64,000 nucleotides of DNA from an uncultured Tateyamaria sp. (GTDB taxonomy: Bacteria > Pseudomonadota > Alphaproteobacteria > Rhodobacterales > Rhodobacteraceae): NCBI GenBank assembly GCA_947501275.1, contig CANMVD010000001.1, positions 124,001-188,000 of the forward strand, read 5' to 3'. Below the pieces are notes generated by a model that searched no databases, was not told where the DNA came from, and saw nothing but the letters and a program-made list of their open reading frames with translations. Each line of letters begins with the position of its first letter. Positions within the stretch are counted from its first letter, which is position 1. Below, piece after piece: positions 52,570 through 61,926 of this stretch. The position numbers and the translations under genes were made by a program.

Positions 52570-54052
52570 CTCTTTGCCCCTCCAACATCGCGTTCCAGCC
52601 TTGAGACAAGAACCGGTGGACGTCAAGACGGCGGTATCCCGCAGCCTCAAACAGCTTTTGTGAGGCGGTGTTTGCGGGATGAACCTCGGCTTGGATGTCG
52701 CGCTTTGGATGCGCAAGCCGCAAAAGGCCGAGGGCGGTGCGCGCAAGGCCTTTGCCTTGCATCCCCTGTGCCACGAGGATCGAAACCTCGCCGACGTGTG
52801 GTTGATCCGTTGCGTCGAGCCGCACAAAGCCGGAGGGCGTCCCATCCACCTCGATAATATAAAACGGGTCCTGATCTGCGCGTGCCAAACGACGCTCGAA
52901 CCACGCCTGATGTTCAGCCACGCTTGGTGCGTTTGGGTTGCGGGAGAACTGGCGTGCGCCCGGCGCGTTTTGCCAACTGTGGATGATGTCCTTGTCACGT
53001 TTCTCTGCGCGGCGCAAAGTGACGCCGCTGTGCGCCTCCAGAATGGCCGCAGCCACGCGCGCTGCGCCAAGCCCGTCACACAACCCTGCCGCGTTTCGGC
53101 CCATCGCCTCCCGCTTGTGGGGATCACTCAACAGGGGTTCGATGGTATTCAAAACGGCCGTGGCCGACAGCGCAGGCAGCACTACAGCCGCGCCAGCCTT
53201 GCCCAGCTGTGATGCGTTAAACGACTGGTTGTTAGCAAGCACCGCCAGAACCGACGGAATGCCCAAAGCGCAGCGTTCCAGTGCCGATGTTCCCCCCGCC
53301 CCGAGGACGAGATCAACGTCCCTCAGAACAACCGCCATATCCGTCCGGTCCAGCAGCAGACGGGTTGGTGTTGTCATCTCCGCAATGCGGGCCTGCGTCG
53401 CCGCCAGCATCTTGGCGTCACTGCTCAGGATCACGGTCAGCTCGACATCCGTTCGGCCATCCAAGGCATCAAGGCACGTCAACGTCACGCCGGTGGGATC
53501 AACGCCGCCCATTGAGATTGCAATGCGGATGGGGCCGTCATGCGCCCGCCGCGCCGGGGCTGCAGCAAACTCGGGGCGCAGAGGTGCATATCGCGGTCCG
53601 GCAAGACAAATCGCGCCCTCAGGAATAAGAGTGGCATAGTCGGATGCATCGCGTCCCGGGCTTGCGTCCATCAGCAAGTCAACTGTTCGCTTGTCCACCG
53701 CAAGATCATCAAACGCCACGAGGAGAAGATCCGATTGCGCCTTCACCTTTGCGGTCCAGATTTGCGTCAGGCCGTAGTGATCCAGCAAAACGGCATCCGC
53801 CCCGCATTGGGCGATCACGGCAAGCGTGGCCTCGGCGTCCTTTGCCTGATCACCGAGAGCCGCGTCGAGCCTCTGCACTGCGTGCCCGCGTTTTTGCAAC
53901 TGCGACGCAGCCCAAGGCGAAAGCGTGCGGCACAGGTAAGTGATTTGCGTGCCCGTCCGGGCAAGTTCGTCAGCGACAGCCATGGTGCGCAGAACGTGGC
54001 CGAGGCCGATTTGGCCGTCCGCGTCTGCACGCACAAGGAGGTGACGGGTCAC
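52559..54052 (-). CDS. pseG: PseG-PseH fusion: UDP-sugar hydrolase plus N-acetyltransferase
   Basis: 497 residues, about twice the length of one enzyme. Residues 1 to about 325 are PseG, the GT-B-fold hydrolase that releases UDP from UDP-2,4-diacetamido-2,4,6-trideoxy-altrose ([38 protein letters not shown]). Residues about 345-497 are a GNAT domain ([60 protein letters not shown]) equivalent to PseH, which acetylates the 4-amino group one step earlier. Transcribed after pseC, before pseI. Confidence 0.9.
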   Translation of the reverse strand: MTRHLLVRADADGQIGLGHVLRTMAVADELARTGTQITYLCRTLSPWAASQLQKRGHAVQRLDAALGDQAKDAEATLAVIAQCGADAVLLDHYGLTQIWTAKVKAQSDLLLVAFDDLAVDKRTVDLLMDASPGRDASDYATLIPEGAICLAGPRYAPLRPEFAAAPARRAHDGPIRIAISMGGVDPTGVTLTCLDALDGRTDVELTVILSSDAKMLAATQARIAEMTTPTRLLLDRTDMAVVLRDVDLVLGAGGTSALERCALGIPSVLAVLANNQSFNASQLGKAGAAVVLPALSATAVLNTIEPLLSDPHKREAMGRNAAGLCDGLGAARVAAAILEAHSGVTLRRAEKRDKDIIHSWQNAPGARQFSRNPNAPSVAEHQAWFERRLARADQDPFYIIEVDGTPSGFVRLDATDQPHVGEVSILVAQGMQGKGLARTALGLLRLAHPKRDIQAEVHPANTASQKLFEAAGYRRLDVHRFLSQGWNAMLEGQRDEH

Positions 54053-55206
54053 GTCAGCGTTGCCTTTAGCGTGCTGACGACCTCTTCTCGCTGTGCATCC
54101 GTCATCGTTGCAAACAGCGGGATCGAAATGGCGCGGGCATAGTAGCTTTCGGCATTGGGAAAGTCGCCTTGGGCAAAGCCGAACTGCCGCCAGAAGGGCT
54201 GTGTGTGCACGGGGATGTAATGCAGGTTGACCCCCAACCCTGCTGCGCGCAACGCCTCAAAGACCTCGCGGTGGGTCATGCCAATCTGCTCAAGTCGCAA
54301 GCGGATCACATAGAGGTGCCAAGAGGATCGGCTGCGTGGATCCTGCTGAGGCAGATCAACCGGTATGTCCGCAAGTGCCGCATCATATGCGCGGGCGTGA
54401 GCGGCGCGACAGTCGACGTACCTGCCAAGCCGTTGCATCTGGCTGATCCCCAGTGCCGCCTGTACTTCGGTCATGCGGTAATTATAGCCCAGTTCAATTT
54501 GCTGATAATACCAAGGTCCGTCGCTGGCGTGGGTCATTAGATCCGGGTCGCGCGTGATCCCGTGAGACACTGCGCGCTTCATACGCGCGGCCAGTTCGGC
54601 GTCCTGTGTTACAGCGACCCCGCCTTCGGCAGTGGTGACGATTTTGACCGGGTGAAAGCTGAAGACAGTGATATCGCTGTGATCACAGCGCCCCACAGGC
54701 GCTCCGGCAAAGTGGGCGCCGATGGCGTGCGATGCATCCTCGATCACCCGCACCCCGTAGCGTTTGGCCAGCGCGCCAATGCGCTCCATGTCGGCGCTTT
54801 GACCGGTCATGTGGACGGGGATCAGGACTTTGGGCAACGTGCCTGTCTCTTCGGCCTGTTTCAGCTTTGTCCCCAAAGCGTCCGGGCACATGTTGAAGCT
54901 GTCCGGATCTATGTCGACAAAGTCGACCTGCGCACCGCAGTAAATGCCAACATTGGCAGAGGCCACGAAGGTATTTGGCACTGTCCAAAGCCAATCGCCC
55001 GGCCCCAACCCCAAGGCCATACAGGCGGCGTGCAAAGCGGATGTGGCGCTGTTTGCGGCTACGCCATGTGCGGCTTGAACAGCCGTTGCCACGACCCGCT
55101 CAAACTCCGGCACGCGTGGACCTTGGGTCAGAAAATCCGACGTCAGGACGTCACGCACCGCGTCCAGATCGTCTTGGGTGATATCCTGGCGACCATAAGG
55201 GATCAT
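54049..55206 (-). CDS. pseC: UDP-4-amino-4,6-dideoxy-N-acetyl-L-altrosamine transaminase
   Basis: 385 residues. DegT/DnrJ/EryC1-type PLP aminotransferase. Makes the 4-amino sugar from the 4-keto product of PseB. PLP lysine in FSFHPVKIVTTAEGG, start MIPYGRQDITQDDLDAVRDV typical of PseC, and the nucleotide-sugar loop NYRMTEVQAALGISQM. 4-nt overlap with the fusion gene; 3-nt gap from pseB. Confidence 0.93.
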   Translation of the reverse strand: MIPYGRQDITQDDLDAVRDVLTSDFLTQGPRVPEFERVVATAVQAAHGVAANSATSALHAACMALGLGPGDWLWTVPNTFVASANVGIYCGAQVDFVDIDPDSFNMCPDALGTKLKQAEETGTLPKVLIPVHMTGQSADMERIGALAKRYGVRVIEDASHAIGAHFAGAPVGRCDHSDITVFSFHPVKIVTTAEGGVAVTQDAELAARMKRAVSHGITRDPDLMTHASDGPWYYQQIELGYNYRMTEVQAALGISQMQRLGRYVDCRAAHARAYDAALADIPVDLPQQDPRSRSSWHLYVIRLRLEQIGMTHREVFEALRAAGLGVNLHYIPVHTQPFWRQFGFAQGDFPNAESYYARAISIPLFATMTDAQREEVVSTLKATLT

Positions 55207-55209
55207 GTG

Positions 55210-56208
55210 TCAGACCTTGCCGATCTTGCCTGCGTTCTCGGTGATCCAGTCTTGCAGATCCTCGGGCTTCATCCACTCTGCATTGGTGTCAGAGCGATAG
55301 GAAAACCCCTCAGCGACCTGCACACCGTCCTGAATGCGTGCAGGCGATTTGTCCCAGGAATTGATCGCCGGCAGGATCTTGAAATGCTCCGGGTACTCGT
55401 AGGTAAACGCCGCGTCTTCCTCTCCGATCATCTGTTCATGTAGCTTCTCACCGGGGCGAATGCCGACAATCTCGTGCTCTGCCTCAGGAGAGATCACCTG
55501 TGCGATTTCCGTGACTTTCATGGACGGTATCTTTTTCACATAGATCTCGCCGCCCACCATGTCCTCAAACGCGTGCCAGACCAACTCTACTCCCTGATGC
55601 AGAGAGATCATGAAGCGGGTCATGCGCGCGTCTGTAATCGGCAAGGATGGCTTGCCTTTCAGCGACATAAAGAACGGAATGACCGATCCGCGCGATCCCA
55701 TAACATTGCCATAACGCACGACCGAGAACCGCGTTCCGTGTTCGCCCGAATAGGCATTGCCCGCCACAAACAGCTTGTCCGAGGCCAACTTGGATGCGCC
55801 ATATAGGTTGATCGGGCTCGATGCCTTGTCAGTCGACAGGGCCACGACGCCTTTCACCTTCTTGTCGATACACGCATCAATCAGGTTCATCGCGCCGTTC
55901 ACATTGGTTTTGATGCACTCGAACGGATTGTATTCCGCGGTTGGCACGATCTTGGTTGCCGCCGCGTGCACCACGTAGTCAATCCCATCAAGAGCACGGT
56001 AGAGCCTGTCGCGGTCCCGTACATCGCCGATGAAAAAGCGCACGCGCGGATCATCGCCGTATGACTTGGCCATGTCCCACTGCTTCATCTCATCGCGCGA
56101 GAAAATGACAATCTTGGAAGGGTTATACTTCTCAAGAGTCGCCGGAACAAATGCGTTTCCAAATGACCCGGTGCCGCCCGTGACCAGAATAGAAGAGTTC
56201 TTTAGCAT
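55210..56208 (-). CDS. pseB: UDP-N-acetylglucosamine 4,6-dehydratase (inverting)
   Basis: 332 residues from ATG 56208; upstream frame to 56265 not used. First step of pseudaminic acid synthesis: C5-inverting dehydration of UDP-GlcNAc. SDR-extended fold with NAD site VTGGTGSFGNAFVPATLEKY, the S-T-D-K-A-S loop (PseB/FlaA1 signature, VALSTDKASSPINLYGASK) and GIRPGEKLHEQMIG. First gene of the minus-strand pse operon; divergent from the cytidylyltransferase gene. Confidence 0.95.
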   Translation of the reverse strand: MLKNSSILVTGGTGSFGNAFVPATLEKYNPSKIVIFSRDEMKQWDMAKSYGDDPRVRFFIGDVRDRDRLYRALDGIDYVVHAAATKIVPTAEYNPFECIKTNVNGAMNLIDACIDKKVKGVVALSTDKASSPINLYGASKLASDKLFVAGNAYSGEHGTRFSVVRYGNVMGSRGSVIPFFMSLKGKPSLPITDARMTRFMISLHQGVELVWHAFEDMVGGEIYVKKIPSMKVTEIAQVISPEAEHEIVGIRPGEKLHEQMIGEEDAAFTYEYPEHFKILPAINSWDKSPARIQDGVQVAEGFSYRSDTNAEWMKPEDLQDWITENAGKIGKV

Positions 56209-56351
56209 ATTCGCGCGGCCCGTTCTGTTCGTATAATTTGACCTTGTGTATCGTCGTTCGTGCAAGAACCGTCAAGCAATGCCCCGGTCACGCTATGCTT
56301 TAAGGGCCGACCAAAATCGCTTAGACAGCGGGGGCAAACTCAGGGTGCCAA

Positions 56352-57062
56352 ATGACTACCATCGCGATTATCCAAGCACGTATGTCCAGCAGCCGTTTCC
56401 CGGGCAAAGTCCTTGCCGATTTGGCCGGGCGTCCGATGGTCGTTTTCATGGCGCGCCGGGTGATGCAGTGTGCGGCGCTTGACCGCGTCATTCTGGCGAC
56501 CTCTGACGAAGCCAGCGATGATCCACTTGCGCACACGGCCAATGCCCACGGCCTGAACGTCTTTCGAGGTCCCTTGGATGATGTGCTGGGCCGTTTTGCA
56601 ATGGTGCAGGCCGCAGAGCGCGCGGATGTGATCCTACGGATGACAGGTGACTGCCCGCTGGCTGACCCAAGCGTCATCGGTGATCTGGTTGCATTGCGTC
56701 AGGCCCAGCAGGCGGACTATGCCAGCAACGTCAACCCACGCAGCTACCCTCATGGGCTTGACTGCGAAATCTTTACCGCTGACGCCCTTACGCGGGCACA
56801 AACGAACGCGCGCAACGCGCACGACCGCGAACATGTGACCCCTTGGATGCGATCCGAAGACGCGAACCTGCGCCGCGCCAACCTGCAGCGCAGCGTGGAC
56901 GATTCTACAGTGCGGTTAACCGTTGATCATCCGGCCGACCTTGAAGTCGTGCGCGCCATTGTCGCCGGGACCGGCCAGGATGCAGGTTTGGACCAGATCC
57001 TGCCGTGGATAAAAGCGCATCCCGAAGTAACGGCTCTGAACGCCGCGCACATGGCGCTGTAG
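56352..57062 (+). CDS. cytidylyltransferase-like protein, SpsF type (probable PseF role)
   Basis: 236 residues. Nucleotidyltransferase of the SpsF/acylneuraminate cytidylyltransferase family: IIQARMSSSRFPGKVLADLA (nucleotide loop), VILRMTGDCPLADP (D-x-P metal site) and RLTVDHPADLEVV. The pathway needs CMP-pseudaminic acid (PseF); no canonical PseF with I-I-P-A-R-G-G-S-K is visible in this cluster, so this gene is the best local candidate. Divergent from pseB across a 143-bp promoter gap. Confidence 0.75.
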   Translation: MTTIAIIQARMSSSRFPGKVLADLAGRPMVVFMARRVMQCAALDRVILATSDEASDDPLAHTANAHGLNVFRGPLDDVLGRFAMVQAAERADVILRMTGDCPLADPSVIGDLVALRQAQQADYASNVNPRSYPHGLDCEIFTADALTRAQTNARNAHDREHVTPWMRSEDANLRRANLQRSVDDSTVRLTVDHPADLEVVRAIVAGTGQDAGLDQILPWIKAHPEVTALNAAHMAL

Positions 57063-57130
57063 ATACCAGTTGCTCTGGGCCTTTGCACAAGACTGGTCTA
57101 CAGACAAAACAGCAATCCAGAGAGGCACCA

Positions 57131-57859
57131 TTGAGCACGCAGCAGCGATTGATCCCTCGGGCCAAACGTCCGGATATCAAAGGCCCGTTTGAAACCCTGA
57201 TGTCGCTTGGTACCCGACTACCGGGATCGTTGGGCTATATCGCCCGACGCAAACTCAAGCGGCGTCATTGCAAGCGCGCACAGGACACGTTCTCGTTGGT
57301 GCTGACTGACACGGGCCCCGGCGATCTGTGCATTGACTTGGGCGCCAATGTCGGCACGTTCACGCAGCGCATGGCGCAAACCGGTGCTGACGTTATCGGG
57401 TTCGAACCTGATCCCGGCGCGTGGTCCGTACTGGAACAGGCGGTCGGCGAATTTAGCAACGTTACATTGATCCACAAGGCTGCTGGACACCAGGCCGACA
57501 CACTGACGCTTTATCGTTCAGACAAATGGTCAGCGGATGATCCCGGCGCGCACACTGAATCCTCCTCGCTGATCCCGACGAAAGGTGCCAGTCAGGCCGT
57601 CAAAGTGGAAGTCATCGACATCATCGCGTTTATCGAAGAACTGGACCGCGATATTCGCATCATCAAAATGGACATCGAAGGGGCCGAATGGGAGGTTCTC
57701 ACGCGGTTGATTGACCACCCGGTTCTGGAACGGATCGACTGCATCTTTGTCGAGACTCACGAGCGGACCAATCCCGCAAAATACGTGCCAATCTTCGACG
57801 CGCTGCAAGACCGCGCCGAGCAACTGACCAGACCGTATATCAACCTCTATTGGATATAG
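57131..57859 (+). CDS. FkbM-family methyltransferase
   Basis: 242 residues from TTG 57131 (GAGAGG just upstream); an open stretch to 57005 overlaps the previous gene. FkbM pattern: LCIDLGANVGTFTQRMAQTG, VIGFEPDPGAW, IRIIKMDIEGAEWEVLTRLI, FVETHER. Likely O-methylates a surface sugar. Convergent with the GT90 gene (21-nt gap). Confidence 0.8.
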   Translation: MSTQQRLIPRAKRPDIKGPFETLMSLGTRLPGSLGYIARRKLKRRHCKRAQDTFSLVLTDTGPGDLCIDLGANVGTFTQRMAQTGADVIGFEPDPGAWSVLEQAVGEFSNVTLIHKAAGHQADTLTLYRSDKWSADDPGAHTESSSLIPTKGASQAVKVEVIDIIAFIEELDRDIRIIKMDIEGAEWEVLTRLIDHPVLERIDCIFVETHERTNPAKYVPIFDALQDRAEQLTRPYINLYWI

Positions 57860-57880
57860 CCCTGCTTGCGGTGCTGATAC

Positions 57881-58798
57881 CTAAAGTTGACACGACAAGC
57901 GAAAGTATTTGTCCAAAACCAGGGTCGCAATCAGCCGTTCCTTGAGTGGATCGCAGAACCGCGCGACCCACTTCTGTGCGTTTTCGATGATTTCTTCGGC
58001 CGCATCCGGATCGGCGGAAAAGCAGTCGACCTTTTCTTCGAGATCGCTCAGATCATCCTTGAGCAGGACAAAGTGTTTGTCCGGCTGCAGGCACCCCTCC
58101 ATGAACCATGTTTCAAAGCGCAATTGCGGTGACATCACCAGCATATTCGATGCCATGCCCCATTTCAGGTTCGTGGCGACGTCGTGACCCTCAAGTGAAA
58201 CGAAGAACTTGAACTGCTTTTGTTCGGCATGTGTCAGCGGGGGTTTAGGCGCCAGCCCATCCACCTGCCTGCTTGAATGCCCAATATCGAATTGCGGGTG
58301 ATGATAAAACGCCCTTACAAGCGCCTCGCGTTGCGCATTGTGGGGTGTGCCACGCCATACGGCTGCGGGCTTTTTGTCGCGAAACGGGATCGGGTCATGG
58401 GACCACTTAAAATGCCGTAGCTTGTCCACTTTGAGCAATACCGAATTGGCATTGCTACCTCTGATGGGGCGAGATTTGACCACTGTTGGCGTGTCCGGCA
58501 CACGCGTGACATCTCCAAAAAGATAATTCACCCGCCGGTCCGGGCCAAAGCCCCGGCTGGCTTCGTCCATGTCAAGGTAATATCGGCTCCGTTCTCGCGA
58601 TATGTCCGCAATACGAGGTGCGGTGGATGCGTCAAACGGCTCTGTCAATTTGTTGTAGTAATCTACACGCCTTTCGATTTCGTCGCAGTCCTGGCGCAAG
58701 GCGACCTTGTCGAGCAAACACGCACGTTGGCGATTTGCGATCGAATAGGGCAAACACTGGCGCAAAAGCCCGCGCAAGTAGTACATGGCAGGGGTCAT
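57881..58798 (-). CDS. glycosyltransferase family 90 (CAP10/LpsA-like)
   Basis: 305 residues from ATG 58798, whose ATGA overlaps the Kdo-kinase stop. Family pattern: KFFVSLEGHDVATNLKWGMA, SNMLVMSPQLRFETWFMEG, LQPDKHFVLLKDDLSDLEEK. Bacterial relatives add sugars (e.g. xylose, glucose) to LPS core. Transcribed downstream of the Kdo kinase, so core oligosaccharide assembly is the probable role. Confidence 0.85.
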   Translation of the reverse strand: MTPAMYYLRGLLRQCLPYSIANRQRACLLDKVALRQDCDEIERRVDYYNKLTEPFDASTAPRIADISRERSRYYLDMDEASRGFGPDRRVNYLFGDVTRVPDTPTVVKSRPIRGSNANSVLLKVDKLRHFKWSHDPIPFRDKKPAAVWRGTPHNAQREALVRAFYHHPQFDIGHSSRQVDGLAPKPPLTHAEQKQFKFFVSLEGHDVATNLKWGMASNMLVMSPQLRFETWFMEGCLQPDKHFVLLKDDLSDLEEKVDCFSADPDAAEEIIENAQKWVARFCDPLKERLIATLVLDKYFRLSCQL

Positions 58799-59523
58799 CT
58801 GTCTGATAGCTCTTTGTGATATCCCGTTTGCAACGCACGCCAATCGCCCTCGCTCCAATGCACTCTGCTGCCTTGCTGGTCATCCTTGGCGAGTGAGCGA
58901 TAAAGCCTGCTCAGGTTCTCGTGCATCCACGGACCTGGCTCGCGTCGTTCGCACTTGTCAAAATCGATCAACCAGACGTCTTCGTCGTCATCAATCAATA
59001 TGTTTCGGCGGTTGAGGTCCGAATGATAGACGCCGGCATCGTGCATCCGCCGGACGGTTTCGCCGATGCGGCCCCACAGGTCCGCATCCAAAGTACCCTC
59101 GCGCAAATGGTCTTCCAATGGTTGTGCATTCGGAATCCGTTCCGTGATGATTGCGGCGCGGTAGAGTGGACCCACCTGCGAGACTTGCGCGGCGACCACA
59201 ACCGGGACGGCAAGCCCCCGCCCCCGCATCCAGTGCGTCAGATCAAATTCGCGCATCGCGCGCGTATTCCCAAGCCCGGTGCGAACGTAGAGATCCCGGC
59301 TGACCTTGCGCACCAGTCCACCACGCAGATAAGGGCGTAGTACCATGTCGCGACCATCGAAATGCAGAAAGTGCGCATCTCCCCGGCCCGCCGCGCTGCC
59401 TTGGTGATGCCCTTCGTTCTTCAACCATGTGACATCGAACAGTCGAGGCTCAAACGGGTCCACAACGTCAGGGTCGTAACGGGTCACGGATCGCTTGTCG
59501 CGCAGGTGTAAATGCGTCCCCAT
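58795..59523 (-). CDS. kdkA: 3-deoxy-D-manno-octulosonic acid (Kdo) kinase
   Basis: 242 residues from ATG 59523; the extension to 59709 is shadow. Phosphorylates Kdo of the LPS inner core, cytoplasmic face. Protein-kinase-like fold: LRPYLRGGLVRKVSRDLYV, catalytic loop GVYHSDLNRRNILI and D-F-D metal motif VWLIDFDKC. Length matches KdkA (about 236). Divergent from waaA, convergent coupling to the GT90 gene downstream. Confidence 0.88.
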   Translation of the reverse strand: MGTHLHLRDKRSVTRYDPDVVDPFEPRLFDVTWLKNEGHHQGSAAGRGDAHFLHFDGRDMVLRPYLRGGLVRKVSRDLYVRTGLGNTRAMREFDLTHWMRGRGLAVPVVVAAQVSQVGPLYRAAIITERIPNAQPLEDHLREGTLDADLWGRIGETVRRMHDAGVYHSDLNRRNILIDDDEDVWLIDFDKCERREPGPWMHENLSRLYRSLAKDDQQGSRVHWSEGDWRALQTGYHKELSDR

Positions 59524-59663
59524 ATGGCGCGCTCCAACCGCCTGAAAAATACCACAAAACTTTAGACGAGCGGCAACACCGGCACAAGCTGCCGATCTGT
59601 GCGCTTTCACCCTGTACAAAAAGATGGGATACCGCAGACACTGAGCGGAGACTGAGCACCCGA

Positions 59664-60944
59664 TTGACTGATAAGGCTTCCATACGGATCGCAAGAGCGC
59701 TGTGGCCACTGCGCGTTTGGTACCTTGCGACGTGGTGCCTGGCTGCGCCTTTGCATCTCGTTTGGCTTTTGTTGCATAGGCGTATGGGTGCAGACCCTCA
59801 GCGGTTTGGAGAACGGCTTGGGCACCCCAGCCATAACGGCCAAGTCTCTGTCATTTGGTTTCACGCGGCCAGTCTTGGCGAAGTGGCGCAAATCAGGCCC
59901 TTGACTCATCACTTTGCGCAACGCGGCCAGACCGTCCTCGTGACCACCACGACCCAAGCAGGGGCCGATTGGGTTGCTAAGAACCTGCCAGCGGTGATCC
60001 ATCAGTTTGTACCGATGGATACGGCGCATGCTGTCGACAGGTTCCTGAGCGCCTGGAGCGTAGATGCCGCGATCTTTGTCGAGGGGGATTTTTCGCCACG
60101 GCTGACCCTGGCTGTGCAAGAACGTGGCATTCCGCTGGCACTGCTGAACGCGCGCCATTCCCGAACCCGCGAGCGGTTGCCGGCGGTTTTTGCTGCATTG
60201 CTGACAGGATTTGATCTGATCACTTGCCGGTCCGAGACGGTCGCCAGCAGCATCCGCGCGCTTGGCGTTCCAGAGGGTCTGCTTAGGGTGCTACCCGATC
60301 TGCGGATCGCTGCCCAGAAACTCTCCTACCCAGAGGACGCTCTGACAGCACTGCGTACGCAGATCGGGTCGCGCCCGGTTTGGCTGGCTGCGTCCACCCA
60401 CCAGTCGGACGAATCCATTGTTCTTGACGCCCATCAGGCTGTGACTGGGGCCAATCCCAATGCTCTTCTGATCGTGGCTCCACGCCACCCAATGCGGGGT
60501 GCGCCGCTCGAAAGTGGCGCACGGGCGCGCGGGTTTAACGTCGCGCGCCGCGCGGAAAATGGCAGCTTATTGCACGATACGCAGGTCTACATCGCAGACA
60601 CTCTCGGAGAACTTGGCGTGTTTTTCTCTCTTGCGCCTGTAACCTTTCTAGGCGGCTCCTTCGGCGACGAAGGTGGTCACAATCCCTACGAGCCCGCCAG
60701 CTTTGGCACTGCGCTCTTGACCGGACCGCGGGTCAAGAACTTTGCCGATGCCTTTGACGCGCTATGCCACGCCGGTGCAGTGGAAATCGTGCAAACCCCC
60801 GGCGAACTCGGGCCTCAAGTGATGTCATTGCTGCAGACGGGCAAGGCCCAGAGCATGGGCGCAGCAGGCCAACGTTTCATGAACGCCAGCGAAACTGGCC
60901 TGACAGATACAATCGATTTGCTGACAGAGACCCTAGGTATCTGA
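59664..60944 (+). CDS. Kdo transferase, WaaA family (GT30), variant
   Basis: 426 residues from TTG 59664. Adds Kdo to lipid A precursor in the inner membrane. N-terminal span, then WFHAASLGEVAQIRPL (catalytic Glu), VTTTTQAGADWVAKNL, MDTAHAVDRFL, LALLNARHSRTR, and the C-terminal VTFLGGSFGDEGGHNPYEPA. The canonical second motif E-T-E-L-W-P is changed to VEGDFSPRL, so it may be a specialised paralogue beside a canonical WaaA elsewhere. Adjacent Kdo kinase supports core synthesis. Confidence 0.88.
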   Translation: MTDKASIRIARALWPLRVWYLATWCLAAPLHLVWLLLHRRMGADPQRFGERLGHPSHNGQVSVIWFHAASLGEVAQIRPLTHHFAQRGQTVLVTTTTQAGADWVAKNLPAVIHQFVPMDTAHAVDRFLSAWSVDAAIFVEGDFSPRLTLAVQERGIPLALLNARHSRTRERLPAVFAALLTGFDLITCRSETVASSIRALGVPEGLLRVLPDLRIAAQKLSYPEDALTALRTQIGSRPVWLAASTHQSDESIVLDAHQAVTGANPNALLIVAPRHPMRGAPLESGARARGFNVARRAENGSLLHDTQVYIADTLGELGVFFSLAPVTFLGGSFGDEGGHNPYEPASFGTALLTGPRVKNFADAFDALCHAGAVEIVQTPGELGPQVMSLLQTGKAQSMGAAGQRFMNASETGLTDTIDLLTETLGI

Positions 60945-61805
60945 TTTAACCTCGCTTTTGCCCCCATCCTTGAAGGTACTGAACGCGCCAGCGAGGTATC
61001 CCACGTACTTGGCGCGCTTTCGACGGCTGAGCATCAGGGGGCTGACAAGCTGAACAAGGCTGCGCAAAATCACGCTCAACCTTGGGCGCGGCACACCGTG
61101 CTTGATTTGTGCAAATATACGGCTGCGCGCCAGGTGGTAGGCTTTGAAGCGGGCCGTCACTGGCGAACGCGCGGTGGAATGCCCGTCGTTGTGGCGCACT
61201 ACGGCGCCGGGGATGTGCATCAGCGGGCCGAGTTGTGACAACCGCAGCGACAGATCGTCGTCCTCGTAATAAAGGAAGATATCTTCATCAAAGCCGCCGA
61301 CGCGATCGAACATCTCGCGAGACGTAAAAATTGCCGCACCAGACAAAACCGGCACCTCAGTATCGACCGCAGGTGCGGCGCTGATCCGTTTCCGGTCGGG
61401 AAGCAGGTTGGATCGCCGCTTGAACGATACCCGCCCTTTTCCGTCCAATGTCCTTGGATTGAACGCAGATGCTTGCGGATAGCACTCAACCGCCTCCAAA
61501 AGCGTCTCAAAACACCCCGCCTCAACCGTCGCGTCCGGGTTGAGAAACATCAGGAAAGGCGTCTGCGCCGCTGCAGCACCACGGTTACATCCTGCCCCAA
61601 AACCAAGGTTGACCGTGTTTCTGATCAGGTGCGCAGAAAACTTCTGTGCAAGCGCCTCCAGTGCCGGGTCAGCCTCGGGGGCGTTATCAACAATCACAAC
61701 AGGCATACCTTCTGGAAGGCTGCCCAGCATATCGGGCAGAACCGCCATTGAGTGATAGGCCACCGTTACAACCGTGATCTGAGAAATGGAGTCGGCCTGC
61801 ATCAT
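60933..61805 (-). CDS. glycosyltransferase family 2 (rhamnosyltransferase-like)
   Basis: 290 residues, start ATG 61805 or 61802. GT-A fold: ITVVTVAYHSMAVLPDML, VIVDNAPEADP, LGFGAGCNRGAAAAQTPFLM, D-x-D-equivalent FLNPDATVEAG, and LYYEDDDLSLRL. Resembles RfbF/WbbL. Transfers a deoxyhexose to O-antigen or core. Convergent and overlapping by 12 nt with the Kdo transferase gene. Confidence 0.88.
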   Translation of the reverse strand: MMQADSISQITVVTVAYHSMAVLPDMLGSLPEGMPVVIVDNAPEADPALEALAQKFSAHLIRNTVNLGFGAGCNRGAAAAQTPFLMFLNPDATVEAGCFETLLEAVECYPQASAFNPRTLDGKGRVSFKRRSNLLPDRKRISAAPAVDTEVPVLSGAAIFTSREMFDRVGGFDEDIFLYYEDDDLSLRLSQLGPLMHIPGAVVRHNDGHSTARSPVTARFKAYHLARSRIFAQIKHGVPRPRLSVILRSLVQLVSPLMLSRRKRAKYVGYLAGAFSTFKDGGKSEVKSDT

Positions 61806-61926
61806 GGTGTGTTTCTAGGCTGAGCCATCTCCGGACGCAAAGTGATATCAGGTTTACGTTTGGCATCCGACCGATCCATCCGATATACGGCCGCAAAACG
61901 CCGTTTCTTCAGAAAGCAACAGTGCC

